A stretch of 64,000 nucleotides of DNA. Origin: Amorphophallus konjac (taxonomy: Eukaryota; Streptophyta; Magnoliopsida; Alismatales; Araceae). The notes under the pieces are model-generated. The model did no database searches, was not told where the DNA came from, and was given only the letters and a program-made list of their open reading frames with translations. The translations under genes and the position numbers were made by a program. Of this stretch, positions 42,930-54,491 are shown one piece after another. The stretch spans positions 198,564,102 to 198,628,101 of the forward strand of contig CM040125.1 in assembly GCA_022559845.1 (NCBI GenBank). The letters are read 5' to 3'. Each line of letters opens with the position of its first letter. Positions within the stretch are counted from its first letter, which is position 1.

Positions 42930-44368
42930 ATGGCGTCTTCTTCCACACCGTCGGGAGGCCATGAACTAGGCGTTCTTTCTGAAGTGCCTGGCCATTTAAG
43001 CAACCTTGTGAAGTAGGGCAAGGTATGGTTTGACAAGAGTGCAAGTTTTCATTTTTCTTCTTTATTTATTCTTCTTTTTTTTTGATATTTCGCTTGATTT
43101 AGCTTGTTTATTGATTTCCCTTCTCTCTTCTTCCATCTAAAATGGTGCAGCCAGTGCATGTGTTTCCTGGGGCGAGGCACGCCCGCCGCTACGGCTGGCT
43201 CCATGACTTGATGGTGGCAATTACACCCGCCATGAGGGTGTTCATGCACCAATGGCATCTGATCCACCTGGTCATCATGGCGAAGCGCTTCAGCAGCATG
43301 AGGTGGAATTGGGAATCGTTAGCAGCAATGATTGAGTTGTGGCATCCAGATACCCACACGTTTGTCTTTCCCGAGTTCGAGGCCTCAGTGCTGGTGGAAG
43401 AGCTGGATTTCATCTTCCAGTGCAGTGATTTGGAGGTGGGTGAACTGATCGGCCTTCTTCCTTGGGATGAGATCTTATCAGAGATTGTGCGAGATAAGCG
43501 TGAAGTTTGCCGGATGAGAGACCAGCTAGGGATCCTAGTTGACCACTTAGCAGGTTGGCTTTTGGGTCATGTGAAGGATAAGACCATAAAAGCAGATCGA
43601 CTGATGCATTGTGTAATGTTGTGCTTGGGTTGGGCATTACTCTTCCTTACATCGGGCGACGTGCTGAGAAGAGAATTCGTGGGACCACTGACTCTCCTAT
43701 GGACGGGACACTCCCTCTCCTGGGCGGTGGTGGCTCATATGTACTGCGGGCTCACTCAGATGAGTTTGGGTGGCAGCACCATGGGGAGTCTCTACCTTCT
43801 GCAGATGTGGATGGAGATCCACTTGAGCTTTGATTTTGACGACGAGGTGACTACTACTTCCTGGATCTTCGAGAAGAGCACCAACTACCCGGCGAGGGCT
43901 ATCTTTGGTCCTGAGGATCAGGTGATATGCAAGACAGCATTGCTGAAGACCAGAGATGACTAGCGTGACTACCTGAACTTCCTGCCTGAGGATGAGTTCG
44001 TGTTCGTGCCAATGATGTATCGACATGAACAATTCAGGGTGCGTGGGTCACTAGAGCAAGAGTTATGGCTTGTGGGGGCCGAGGATCTAGTGTTATACCA
44101 GGCACACCGCTGCCACCGCCAGGTGGGGCTGCCCAGACGGATCCCATGGGCTGCTTCAAAGGGGACATTGATTACAAAATGCCTTCTGGGAACCGACGTG
44201 GATCGACAGTGACTTCAGAGGATCAGGAAGATGTGGAGACGTCATGCCGCCATGGCAAAATCTAGGATTGACATTGAGGAGGACAAAGATGATCTGAAAC
44301 ATTATGTGGGCTATCTACAGAGTTTCAGACCGACTGTGAATGAGTTCTTTGTGAGACGGCGCACCTAG
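42930..44368 (+). pseudogene. E1: antisense PMD gene 1, two exons
   Basis: Opposite to E1 pol. Exon 1 is 42930-43022 (31 codons, MASSSTPSGGHELGVLSEVP, with a TAG near its end). The intron is 43023-43150 (GTATGG...GGTGCAG). Exon 2 is 43151-44368. Both joints are phase 0, as in the homologue of G. Exon 2: RYGWLHDLMVAITPAMRVFM, SLAAMIELWHPDTHTFVFPE (the PMD block), a Leu-rich middle, SLSWAVVAHMYCGLTQMSLG, LPEDEFVFVPMMYRHEQFRV and a basic/acidic tail MWRRHAAMAKSRIDIEEDKD ending at TAG. In-frame stops at 43961 (probably Trp) and 44210 break an otherwise open frame. Confidence 0.8.
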
Positions 44369-44814
44369 CTGATGTTTGTTCAGCATTTCTCTTTTTCTTT
44401 CAATTAGTGGATGGATGAAAATAAATGAACTTTTTTTGTTTGATTGATGGACGGTTGATGGATGGTTGATGATCATGAGAGTGAATGGATGGAATTGAAA
44501 GTGATATGAATTGGTTTTTTTTATGCAAAAATGGAAGTGTATTAATTTTTGTTGTTTTTTTAGCAATTTTCTTTCTCTCTCTTTTTTTTTGGCTGAACAA
44601 AGGGGAGGCTGGCCAGGGCTCTCGCCGCCACCACTTGGGGCTGGGCGGCCAGAGTCTTGGCTGCCCTCTCCATTGAGGGTTTAAAAAGGGTGTGGCCGGC
44701 CCCCTCATTTGAGCAGCCTTTGTCTTGGATGTTTGTAGTAGTGTGAGTTGAGAGAGTTCATTCTTCCTTCCCGTGAGTGAGATTCTAGCCATATAGCTTC
44801 TTAGATTTGTGCAA
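44369..44814. other. E1: spacer between the two PMD genes
   Basis: T-rich with ATGGATG repeats (44400-44510), then GGCGGCCA-type motifs (44605-44675) about 140-210 bp before the PMD2 start. It may include promoter sequence for PMD2. No clear TATA box. Confidence 0.4.
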
Positions 44815-47745
44815 ATGAGGTGGAGGAGGACTCGGCTTGACATAGCACCCGATCCCTCATCTTCAAGTGAGAGCGAGGAGCAAGAGGAGGTGCAAGCTTT
44901 GACGGGCTCATCTTCTTCAGCTACGGCTTCTGCTAAGTTGGAGGAGAGTGGAGAAGACAGTGGCGAGGGAGGCGAGGCTATCCCCGACGAGGGGCCGGCC
45001 GACCTCGGTGATGGCGATGAAGGTGAGGAAAAAGATGGTCCGGACGAGGGTGAAACTGACCAAGAGGAGGGAGGACGGCGTGAAAGGGTAAGTCCCATGG
45101 CCTTGCTATTTCATTCATAGACATAGTTGTGTGTATGGGATTGAATGGGAGGATGGGGACGTCGGAGGGGAGGTAAACTAGTGGGCGGCCAGGTTAGTGG
45201 TCATTCACTACCTGGGCATCCAGGGCGCTGGCCGTCCACTACTGGACTTGGGCGGCCAGGGCTTTGGCCTCCCAGGGAGGTGGACGACCAAACCTTGGGC
45301 CGCCCTGCTCCCAGGGCAGTGAAGTTTTGAAAAAAGAAAGGAATGAGGTGGATTGGTTTGTAAGATCTAATGAATTTCTTGTGTTTTCTTCTGTTGTGTA
45401 CAGGGTCCGAGAAGGATTAGAGCCCGGGTGTCGTGGGACTTGGTATGGGCTTGGTACCATGCCTTACCTCCTGGGCAGCGAGGGAGAGTGGATCGAATGG
45501 GTTTTGGCCCACTTTTCAGGATCCGACCTTTCCCTGTCGATGCTACCTTTTTGGCGGCGCTACGGGAGAGATGGATGGACAATTCCAGAGCCTTCGTGAT
45601 GCCATGGGGACATATGATCCCCACCCTTGAAGATGTGGCTTTCTTGATAGGGTTGCCGGTGGCTGGGAAACCGGTGCTTGGCCGAGAGCTTAGGAATTAT
45701 CGGGAGGAGGTGGAGAACCTGCTCGGTCCATAGCTGGCTCGGTCGGACAGACTGGTGACCACTCTTCCCCTCGGGAAGATCAGCGCTGTGATGGGGCTCG
45801 CAAGAGTGGTGCGGGGACCCCTAGAGGACTTGGATGCGTACTTGGGGCGAGTGAGACAGATACTTCGAGTCCGAGGGAGGAGTGAGCAGCAGGAGCTGAG
45901 GCTGTTCTTCTTGTATTTCATCAGGAGACTAATGTTTGCTACGGCCTCGAACAAGGTCAATCTTAAATATCTCTTGTTGCTGTGGGATCTTGAGCAAGGA
46001 CCCCAACTCGCGTGGAGGAGGGTGATGCTGGCACACCTCTTCGCCCATTTGGACCCTGTGCGCCCAGGTTTAGGTAACCTGGGTGGCTTCACACCCTTCT
46101 TACAGGTGCGTGTCTACCCCTTCACATATGTTGATTCCAAATTTGATTGATTGATGGATTGTTTTCTTGTGTTCAGATTTGGGGGTACACTCGGTTCCCA
46201 CTAGGTCGCAGTAAGATCCCGCGAGCCCTGATGCAAGTGGTCCCTCTAATGGCAAGATGGGAGATGGTCCGGGACCGGCGTCTGGTGGCCACTAGACTCA
46301 CTGATCTTATGACGGCTTTGGATGAGTACCCTCCCCACCAGGTGAGTATTTTGGCTAAAGAGTTAGGGTTTTTTAGTATTTGTTATATGTACTCAGATTA
46401 ACCAAACATTCAATCTTTTATGTGGCAGGTGGTTTGGACTCCCTATGCGGTGGAGGACATCACCCCCAACCGTGGGCGAGGGAGGGGCGAGCTTGGTTCC
46501 ATAGGGACACAGTGTTGTTTTGTGTGAACCTGAGGGAGCCGCTCTTCCTTCTCCTTGTGCAGAGGACGCTGGGGTGGCATCAACGGCCAGTGGTGATTCC
46601 AGTCGAGCATGAGTCGGACCGGGGACGCCGACGGACTTCGGCGAGTGATCAGGACTGGGCCTCCCGCTATCGCAGAGAGGCAGAGGCACTACAAAAAGGA
46701 CCCTCACTGGAGCATGACCGGACCATGAGGAGTAGTGAGACTTACTTGGCGGATTACCTGGACTAGTATGCTGGATGGCTTCGTCTCGACACCCAAGCAG
46801 TGAGTTGCTCTTTAGATTTCAAATGTGATGCTTCTGTTTAAGCAATGTAGCTAAGTGAGCTTGCAGATGTGATGTGCAGATGTCTGAGACTGAGGCTGTG
46901 AAGATACTCAAGGATCGGATAGGCATCCTCAACCAGACGATCGTGAACTTGCGACATGAGATCTGGGAGATGGTAAGCCAATAATAACTTGATCAATTTT
47001 AAGCTTGGAATTTGTTACATTTGACTAACCGTTTGCTCCTTGTCTTGCCAGCGAGGGGAGTTGGCCTATGTGCGAGTGAGGGCAGGAGCGGGTGGAGAGG
47101 CTGGCCCTTCGTCCTGAGTCGACGCCCGAGAGGAGCTGGAGGATCGCCTGGCGGGGGCCATTGAGAGAGCCGAGGAGCGAGAGGCTGAGCTGGCCGAGAC
47201 GGTGAGATCCTAATGCTCAAGCTGAAGGCAACTCTCTCTTTCTACATCTTAGTTTGGCCTTACCTTGTGATTCCTTTTTTGTAGAGGAAGGAATTGGCAA
47301 CCACCCTGGCTATTCGTCGAGAATGGGATGCGCATATAGAGGAGCTGACACGTCGCCTTGGAGAGATGAGCTCCATTGAGAGGGTCGAGGGTCGCCTTGC
47401 CAAGGCGAAGGAAAGAGAAGCCGAGGCACGTGCTCGAGAGATGGCGATGGCAGTTCAGAAGCAGCAAGCCCTTGACTAGTTAGAGGCTCTGAGACAGCGA
47501 GTGCTGTGGAGATTCCAGGGCAGAGGTGCCCCAGGAGAGGGAGCTAGGCATGTGACTCCTTCCGAGTCACTATGGTCCATAGGAGACGTGCATTTCACGA
47601 TGTAGGAGCTTATGGGCATGATGTCGTCTCCTACAGAGCAGGGAGTGGTCTAGCCAGCCGCGTCAGGTTCGAGAGCTTTACGACCATCGAGGCTGCGAGA
47701 CATGGGGGGCGGAGACGGGGACGAGGCTGATAGCCGGCGGAGCTG
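44815..47745 (+). pseudogene. E1: antisense PMD gene 2 with coiled-coil tail, about seven exons
   Basis: Exons with GT/AG borders: 44815-45087 (acidic, Ser/Glu-rich), 45404-46105, 46177-46341, 46429-about 46799, 46880-46972, 47052-47201 and 47285-about 47745. All whose ends I could fix are multiples of three. Exon 2 carries the PMD: GFGPLFRIRPFPVDATFLAA, LRERWMDNSRAFVMPWGHMI, TLEDVAFLIGLPVAGKPVLG; exon 3 has WGYTRFPLGRSKI; exon 4 has VVWTPYAVEDI, then a frameshift into FHRDTVLFCVNLREPLFLLL. The last exons encode heptad-rich helices (EELEDRLAGAIERAEEREAE, AKAKEREAEARAREMA-like). Stops at 45731, 46764, in exon 6 and at 47477 inactivate it. Confidence 0.75.
45180..45312. repeat. GGCGGCCA cluster in PMD2 intron 1
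   Basis: GGGCGGCCAGG, CTGGCCGTCC, GGGCGGCCAGGG and GGGCCGCCC within 130 bases. Same motif as in the E1 LTRs and leader. Confidence 0.75.
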
Positions 47746-48984
47746 ACCTCGTACCGGTGTAGATTAGGGGGAGAGAGAGAGAGAGAGACGCAGCTAGGTA
47801 ACAGCTGCTCCTTTTGTACACTGGGGGTATGCCCCTTGGATGCTATATCGCTAGAATGTAATGGACATATTTTGGAAGTGGAATGAACTATCTTCAGTGT
47901 ACTTGGTTTGGCTTTCAACGCCGTCTTCCTTTTCACCTGTTTCAACCACACTAACAAGGAAAAGGTTAGTGTAGTATGATTTTAGCCCCCTACCGAATGT
48001 AGATAATACCTTTCTTGATGCAGGGTCAGAGGGCTAAATCTTATTTAACCAGGTTAAAATGAAGAAAAGTAAACGTGATATGCACATGCAAGCAAGCAAA
48101 ATGCGAACAAAAGGTAATATGATCATGCGTATGCTCATGCGGATGCAAGACATATTTTTGGGTTTTTTGCACTTTTATGCATTTTTTGGAGGAATATATT
48201 TGAATTTTTTTGTTGATTTTGATGATATAGGTTTTTTTTATGTTTTGTGCTTTTTATGTTGTTTTTGTGAACGCCTGGTGACCACCCATGGGGCACCTGA
48301 CCTATATGGAAACGGGGGTTTTCTAAGTTACCTCCCAGATATCCTAAGCGCACATCTAGGTTGATTTGGGCATCTAGACTCCTAGAATGATGGTCCCACC
48401 GGTTAAGTCTTATCCTGATGACAATGCCGTCATGCCACGCTTAGGCTCCCAGTTGCTTCCGACCACAGGGATACACCTAAAAAGTGTTCGAGGTAAATGA
48501 TTTGCCCGACCCGAGTCTATTTCCTCACAACTCTAGATGGTATATGATGGAACACCTTAGAACACTAACGGTCAACTGCGCGACGCTGACCCGGAATCAG
48601 ACGCCGTCGCACCCATAGGTGACGATATTGCATTGACCTAAGCCTGAGGCAACATGAGAAAGCGTTAAGGGTAGTAAATAAAGGTCTTGACCAGCAAGAA
48701 ACACAGAGACCCCTTCGCAGCCATGGCTTCTATTTTTCGAAGTGGACAACCATATATGTATTTTCGCTAAATAAGGTTGCAACCTTGACATGGTTCACCC
48801 TTCAGGACCTCCATCAAGCTTTCATCTTTTGAGGGGAGAAGGAAGAACGTAGGGGGTAAACCTCCTGAGAGGACCTGACAAAGCCGTTAACTCGGCGAGC
48901 TGGTTGAGGGCCTACTCGACTTTCCCCTTTCAGGCAATTTCGGGCCACACCCTGAGCATTATGACGTTAGATGCCCCTGGTTAA
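47746..48984. other. E1: non-coding region where integrase would be expected
   Basis: No integrase motifs on either strand. A T-rich tract lies at 48150-48250. The second RNase H frame breaks near 48985, just beyond IIIPRAC. Confidence 0.6.
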
Positions 48985-49644
48985 CTAACAAGCACGGGGA
49001 ATGATGATACCTTCCGGGGATTGGAGAACAGCTCCAACTCCACAGCCCTTGGAATTAAATGCACCGTCGAAGTAGAGAATCCATGAAGGTTCACCATCTA
49101 TGATGGCTCCTAACTCTTCGTCTGGGAAACTCTCATCGACAGGGGAGAATGTAGGGAGCAGATGATGGGCAAGGTGCTCAGCAATGGCGTGCCCCTTGAC
49201 CGCCTTCTGACTGACGTAGGTGATGTTAAATTGGTTCAGAAAACTCTGCCATCTCACCAAACGATCAGTTAGGGTAGGCTTTTCCAGCAAGTACTTGATT
49301 GGGTCCATTCGTGCCAAGAGCTTTACTTCATGTGCGAGGAAATAATGCTTTAGCTTTTGGGCGACCCAGACAACGGCCGCGCAGGTCCTTTCCATGGCAG
49401 TGTACCTCTACTCAGCTTCATTGAATAGTTTGGATAAATAGTAGACCGCGTGTTCCCTCTTGGCCTCGTCATATTGGGCCAGTACTGCTCCAACAGATTC
49501 ATCAGTGGTAGAAACATAGAGCAATAAAGGCTGACCTGGGACCGGGGGTGCCAGAACGGGAGGATTTAAGAGGTAGCTCTTCAAGTCATCAAAGGCCTTT
49601 TGACATTTGTCATTCCAATCAAATTTAGCCCCTCCTTTTAACAT
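48985..49644 (-). pseudogene. E1: RNase H and start of second RNase H
   Basis: FDWNDKCQKAFDDLKSYLLN, PVPGQPLLLYVSTTDESVGA, AVYYLSKLFNEAE, stop (49408), RYTAMERTCAAVVWVAQKLK, MDPIKYLLEKPTLTDRLVRW, then WILYFDGAFNSKGCGVGAVL, the first strand of the Tat-type second RNase H. It ends at a stop; the other half of aRH and all of integrase are gone. Confidence 0.85.
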
Positions 49645-49662
49645 GTCATAGAAGGGCTTGCA

Positions 49663-50852
49663 TCACTGAGAATGGTGAGATATAAATCTCCAAATGAATT
49701 GCAAATGCCCGATCCAACCACGGACCTCTTCGATGTTCTTGGGAGGAGGCATCTTGGCAATGGCCTTAGCTTTATTAGGATCGATCTCAATTCCTCTCTT
49801 GCTAACAATGAACCCTAAAAGCTTCCCTGAGAAACCCCGAATACACATTTCTTGGGGTTCATTTTGAGTTGGTGCTGTCGCGACCATTAGAGAACTGCTC
49901 GGAGGATTTCTGCATAAGCACTCCTGGTTTTGGATTTAACCAGAATGTCATCCACATAAACTTCCATCTGAACGTGCATCATGTCGTGGAAGATGGCCAT
50001 CATCGCACTTTGATATGTTGCCCCTGCGTTATTGAGTTCGACGGCCATGACGACATAGCAGTAAGTCCCCCACTGAGTGGTAGAAGAAGTCTTCTCATGG
50101 TCTTCTTCCGCTTGGCGGATCTGGTTATACCTCGAGAAGCCATCCATGACCGAGAGCATCTCGTAGCCGGCGGTATTATCCACCAGGACATCTATGTGTG
50201 GAAGAGGAAAATCATCCTTTGGGCAAGCACGATTAAGGTCATGAAAATCAATGTAGATGTGGACCCTACCGTCCTTCTTCATAACAGGGACATTGTTAGC
50301 TACCCATTACGGATATAGCACTACCCTGATGAACTTGGCTTTATGGAGCTTGTCGACTTCTTCTTTGACCTTGAGTGCGAGCTTCGGGTGAAGTCGCCTT
50401 AACTTTTGTTTGACGGCTCGAGCATCAGGTTTCAGGACCAAATGATGTTCTACCAAAGACGGGTCCAGACCCGGCATGTCCTCGTAGGACCAAGCGAAAG
50501 CATCAGGAAATTCTTTGAGAACCGTCACAAGAGCAGCTTCCTCCTCATCAGTCAAATTGGCACTTATCAATATATTATTTGGATCATCCTTGGTGCCGAG
50601 GTTGATTTCTTTGGTTGATTCGTCAACGGAAACATTAGGCTCATCAAATTTCTTGGTTCCGTCAACGAAGGAAGCTATGGGATCATTACTATCTTCTAAT
50701 GGCTCTTCTTCTTCTATATCATCATCCTCTTCTAAGACATATACCCCTATACCGTCATCTATTGAGGATCCATCTAGTTCAACTGCCCCTAGGGAAATGG
50801 GAGAAGATGCAAATTCAGAGACCTGACAGAGCTGGATGCATTTATCAGCCAA
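49663..50852 (-). pseudogene. E1: reverse transcriptase with acidic spacer
   Basis: Spacer (GVYVLEEDDDIEEEEPLEDS), then STKEINLGTKDDPNNILISA, FAWSYEDMPGLDPSLVEHHL and KFIRVVLYP, in-frame TAA (50308-50310), WVANNVPVMKKDGRVHIYID, PKDDFPLPHIDVLVDNTAGY, YCYVVMAVELNNAGATYQ (where G has MPFGLKNAAATYQ), catalytic YVDD at 49958-49947, a stop, and SGKLLGFIVSKRGIEIDPNK. Broken by stops and shifts. Close homologue of RT in G. Confidence 0.88.
50308..50310 (-). other. In-frame TAA in RT, shared with G
   Basis: TATCCG-TAA-TGGGTAGC on the minus strand, at the same codon as 20741-20743 in G. Confidence 0.85.
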
Positions 50853-50876
50853 CTGACTAATGTATCGCGCGGGAAC

Positions 50877-51548
50877 CTAAAGAACACTAGACTTACTGAA
50901 AGGAAAGGATGCTATGTACATGCCTTGACTTGATCTAGACTTTACCCTACTATGTACAAGGGGAGTTTGTGGAAGGGATTTCAAGGTGGAAAGTGTCGGC
51001 CCTTGGCCGAGGGATCCATTTTCCAAGGAGGTCGTTTCTTCAATAGTGAGCTCGCAAGCCCACATCTGAGAATCATCATTTTTTTTGTGGTCATGGGTAC
51101 ATGCGCAAACCCTATGGGCGGGTTGTCCCATAACCGGATGAGTGAGGAGCGGAGGAAACGGCGGGTGGAATAAGAAGGGAATAAAAAGGACAAGCGCGGG
51201 CCTGTTTAAAGTGAGGAAGATGCCCAAGGAGAAAACCTCGTCAGGGGGTTTATCTAGGTGAAAGAGGGAGAGGAGACCAAAGTCCTCCTCGAGTGGTAAA
51301 TCGGGTGGGATTTCTTTTCTTTGAGGGACCTCAGACTCTTTTCTCGGCCCCGGCCGAGTTCTTGGCTGAACTGGCCCTATGACAAAGCGACCGTAAACCA
51401 AACCCTTGCCTTGAGTAGTCTTGGACGGCTCTTCTGGAGAGTAACCCAAACCTGCCCGACCTTTAACCACTTTAAGCTTTCTCCTGTGCACGGGGCCTTG
51501 GTCGAGCTGACCTAAACCTTTACCCATGGTAAAACCCACTCTGGCCAT
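50877..51548 (-). pseudogene. E1: protease-RT linker with G-patch-like motif
   Basis: The N-terminus reads MARVGFTMGKGLGQLDQGPV followed by KVVKGRAGLGYSPEEP. Spaced Gly residues in GFTMGKGLG and GLGY recall the G-patch that many Ty3/gypsy elements carry after protease. The remainder is Pro-rich with no known fold. The frame runs to 50877. Confidence 0.55.
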
Positions 51549-51561
51549 GATCTCCCATCCT

Positions 51562-52293
51562 TTATCGGGAGGGATATTGGAATGTGTGATTGGCCGAGGA
51601 AGGAAGGGGGAATCTGGCAGACTTTAAGGCGGAGGGCCCTACGGCACCTTCTATGGAAAGGATGGGTTTCTTGCCCTTATCTGGAATGGTCATAAACGGA
51701 ATCTGCTCGGAAGTGATAGCAGTAAGAGTTTCCACCAGTGGAATACTCTTGATTTTGATGACCCTACCATGGTAAGGAAACTTGAAGCATTGATGGGTAG
51801 TTGATGGGATTCTGAGGGTCTGTTCAATCCATGGCCGCCCTAGAATGGCCTTGTATGCAGGATCGACATCAAGGACAAAGAAGTCAGATGTCATGACTGT
51901 TGGACCTAAACCAAGCTGCAAGGTCACCTTTCCTTTAGCACATCTCTTCGAGTTGTCATAAGCTGAGATGGTAGTGCATACCTCCTCTATGTTTTCTTCT
52001 TGGAGGCCAATCTTTCGAATGGTCTTCATGGGACATACATTGATTGAAGCTCCCATGTCGATGAGGGCAGAATCGACCTTGACTCCGTTGAGAGAAATTG
52101 CGAGGCACAACGGGAGTGACCTGCTTTCTAGCGAAGCGAGAACTTTGTCGGAGAAGGAGATGGATGGTCCACATGTAAGGGCCATGAGGGCCTCAGCCAC
52201 ACCACTTTCCGGAAGGTCTTCATTGACCATGATTTTTTGAAAGAATTGAAGCAGAGTGGCTTGGTGTGATGGAGACTTCCTAATGAGCTCCAA
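51562..52293 (-). CDS. E1: aspartic protease region
   Basis: An intact 243-codon frame. Motifs: LPLCLAISLNGVKVDSALID, active-site MGASINVCP (DMGAS; Met replaces the usual Ser/Gly after Asp), DPAYKAILGRPWIEQTLRIP (LGRPW signature) and STTHQCFKFPYHG. It would process the polyprotein. It is followed by the G-patch-like linker, as usual for Tat elements. Confidence 0.75.
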   Translation of the reverse strand: MELIRKSPSHQATLLQFFQKIMVNEDLPESGVAEALMALTCGPSISFSDKVLASLESRSLPLCLAISLNGVKVDSALIDMGASINVCPMKTIRKIGLQEENIEEVCTTISAYDNSKRCAKGKVTLQLGLGPTVMTSDFFVLDVDPAYKAILGRPWIEQTLRIPSTTHQCFKFPYHGRVIKIKSIPLVETLTAITSEQIPFMTIPDKGKKPILSIEGAVGPSALKSARFPLPSSANHTFQYPSR

Positions 52294-52429
52294 GATGGAA
52301 ACCTAGCCGGGGTCCTGTCTAGATATTGAAGAATGTCATATTCCGCAGGAGGACCTTGAGGATTGACCCCTTCCTATGGCTGGGGCTGCCTTTGGGATGG
52401 GGGAATAATGCGGTTGCGGAGAGTAACAT

Positions 52430-53194
52430 TCACCGAGGCCTCTTTCGAGTCATCTTGCTCCATAGTTTTCGGGCAGATAAGCTGTAGGGGAGTTGGAGAC
52501 CCGAAGATACATGATAGGGAGGCCGGATCATCTCCAGAATCGACAGGAGAAGGAGAAGGGACTGACTTTGGCTGAGGTTGCTTAAGGAGGACCAAAGGGT
52601 GCTCCTGCACTGACTAAACCTGTGAAAAGGCATGAGTTTCTTGACATGATGTCTGAGGAGGGTGATTAAAGTGAGTGGTCTTTGGGTAGTGTTTAAAAAC
52701 TGACTAGGAGGTGAGATCAGACTTCGGGATTGGGTGAACATGTTGAAGTTCACCCATGGTTCATTAGCTTCCACTTCAAACTTCCCATACCAGCCTGGGA
52801 ATCCTTCAACACCCCACATCTGGGTCCTTTTAAGCACCTTTGGTTCCATTCCAATTACGGTGTTTACCCCCTCATTCTGCCTCGAGCTCGAGGGATCTTT
52901 GTTTGGCTGATGTGTTGGCAATGGGTTTTGTATGATACCAAGGTCCCGGTTGGGCTTCTTGAGGTTGGCAATGGCAAGCTTCACATCCGCCCAATTGATT
53001 CTCCCCTCGTCATTCATGTCATGTACCCAATCCTGGAATTGAAAGCAGTTGAAGATATCATGGCCGGGAGTCCAGTGATATGGGCAATACCTGGAAGTGT
53101 CAGCATTGGGATGGACCCGATCCCGTTGAGGGGGAAGCTGAATGGATTCTGAGGACATAAGGGCAAAGAAGATGTCACCTAAAGTTTCAGGCAA
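52430..53194 (-). pseudogene. E1: gag C-terminal region with zinc-knuckle-like motif
   Basis: YCPYHWTPGHDIFNCFQFQD gives a C-x2-H-x4-GH-x4-C pattern, the variant nucleic-acid-binding knuckle of Tat gag proteins, followed by DWVHDMNDEGRINW. Beyond about residue 140 the frame is out of register. Confidence 0.65.
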
Positions 53195-54491
53195 CGGAGG
53201 ATAAGAAGACTTTTTGGCCCAGTGCAGTTGTAACTCTGAGGCGGAGGGATGTTGGCATAGGGCTTGGGGTTACCTTGCCCCTAGTTTGCACTAGCCTGAG
53301 CTAGATGGGAGACCTGGCGATTGTTAGGCTTGAAAGGTTGGCTAACCGCATTGACTTGCTCATTTACCGTGACGCCCTTGGTGGTGGGGATAGATGGGGT
53401 CTTCCTACTCATTGTGCGAGGCTCAAAGAAAGGCGGCAAGGTGGAATCCCTTACCTGGGCCTGAACTATCCGAGCTCAATTATAGAGCTGGTGAAAGGTG
53501 TGGAGCTCGCTGAGCATTAAAATGGCCCTAAGCTGAGGGGTGGTGTTGTTCACCAACATGGTGACGGCCTGAGACTCGGGGATGGGAACCTCGGTCCTAG
53601 AAGCCATGATCCTCCAATGATTTGCAAAGTTAATGAAGTCCTCGTTGGGCTTCATTTTCTCCATGACTAGGTCAAATAATGTAGGAGAAATGGAAGACAT
53701 ATGAACAAAGTGAGCGAGGAATCGCTCGGAGACTATATCAAAGTTGATGAGATCAGCAGCTGATAAGGAGGAAAACCAACGTAGGGCCTCGCCCTTGAGA
53801 GATTTTTGAAATAGATGGACCAGGACCCGATCTTAGAGCCATTGATGGGAATCCATGAGGAAACCTGATAGATGGTGATGGGGGTCGCTGGTACCATCAT
53901 ATCTCCTATATTTAGGAGCCTTGAAACTAGGTGGGAAATAAGCATTAGGGAGTTTGCAATATTGGGCTAGCGAGTGGGGGCGCGAGTTTGGCATACTCTC
54001 AGCCACTGCCTGTCGAATGTAGCTTTGAATTTCTTGCCTGGATGACGGGTCCATCCCCTTCAACGAGATACCCGTGGTTGGTGGAATTGGGGGTGAAGAG
54101 ACCCTTTGCGGAACAGGTCGGCTCGTGGACCCTTGAAAGGGGGTTTGAGCGCGAGGAGGTATGATATGGGGAGACATGTGTGGGATGGCCGGAGCCTTTC
54201 CACGGGAAGCCATTGGGGCCAATTCCGCGAAAGTGTAGCGGATAGCATGCTGATCAACTCTTGATCCTCGTGCGGAGAGAGTGTAAGAGCCCTCAGGCTA
54301 CCGCGGTCATGATCACTCGGTGAACAAGCCGAATCTGCGTGGATGGCCGCATTTGGTGAGGCAGAAAACATGCCTATAAAGGCATCCAGATAATCGTCCT
54401 CTGTTGAAAATAGAGGATTGCCCCTAATCCCGGATTCATATTGGGGAGGTAACTCCTCCTCATAACCCGGATTTGTGAAAACTCTCTCCAT
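53195..54491 (-). pseudogene. E1: gag N-terminal and core region
   Basis: Starts MERVFTNPGYEEELPPQYES. A frameshift near 54200 is followed by EIQSYIRQAVAESM, FKAPKYRRYDGTSDPHHHLS, stop, LFQKSLKGEALRWFSSLSAA, FLAHFVHMSSISPTLFDLVM and ESQAVTMLVNNTTPQLRAIL. The DGTxDPxxHL and GxALRWFSSL blocks are the gag core of Tat elements. Several stops (for example 53833, 53476). Confidence 0.75.
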
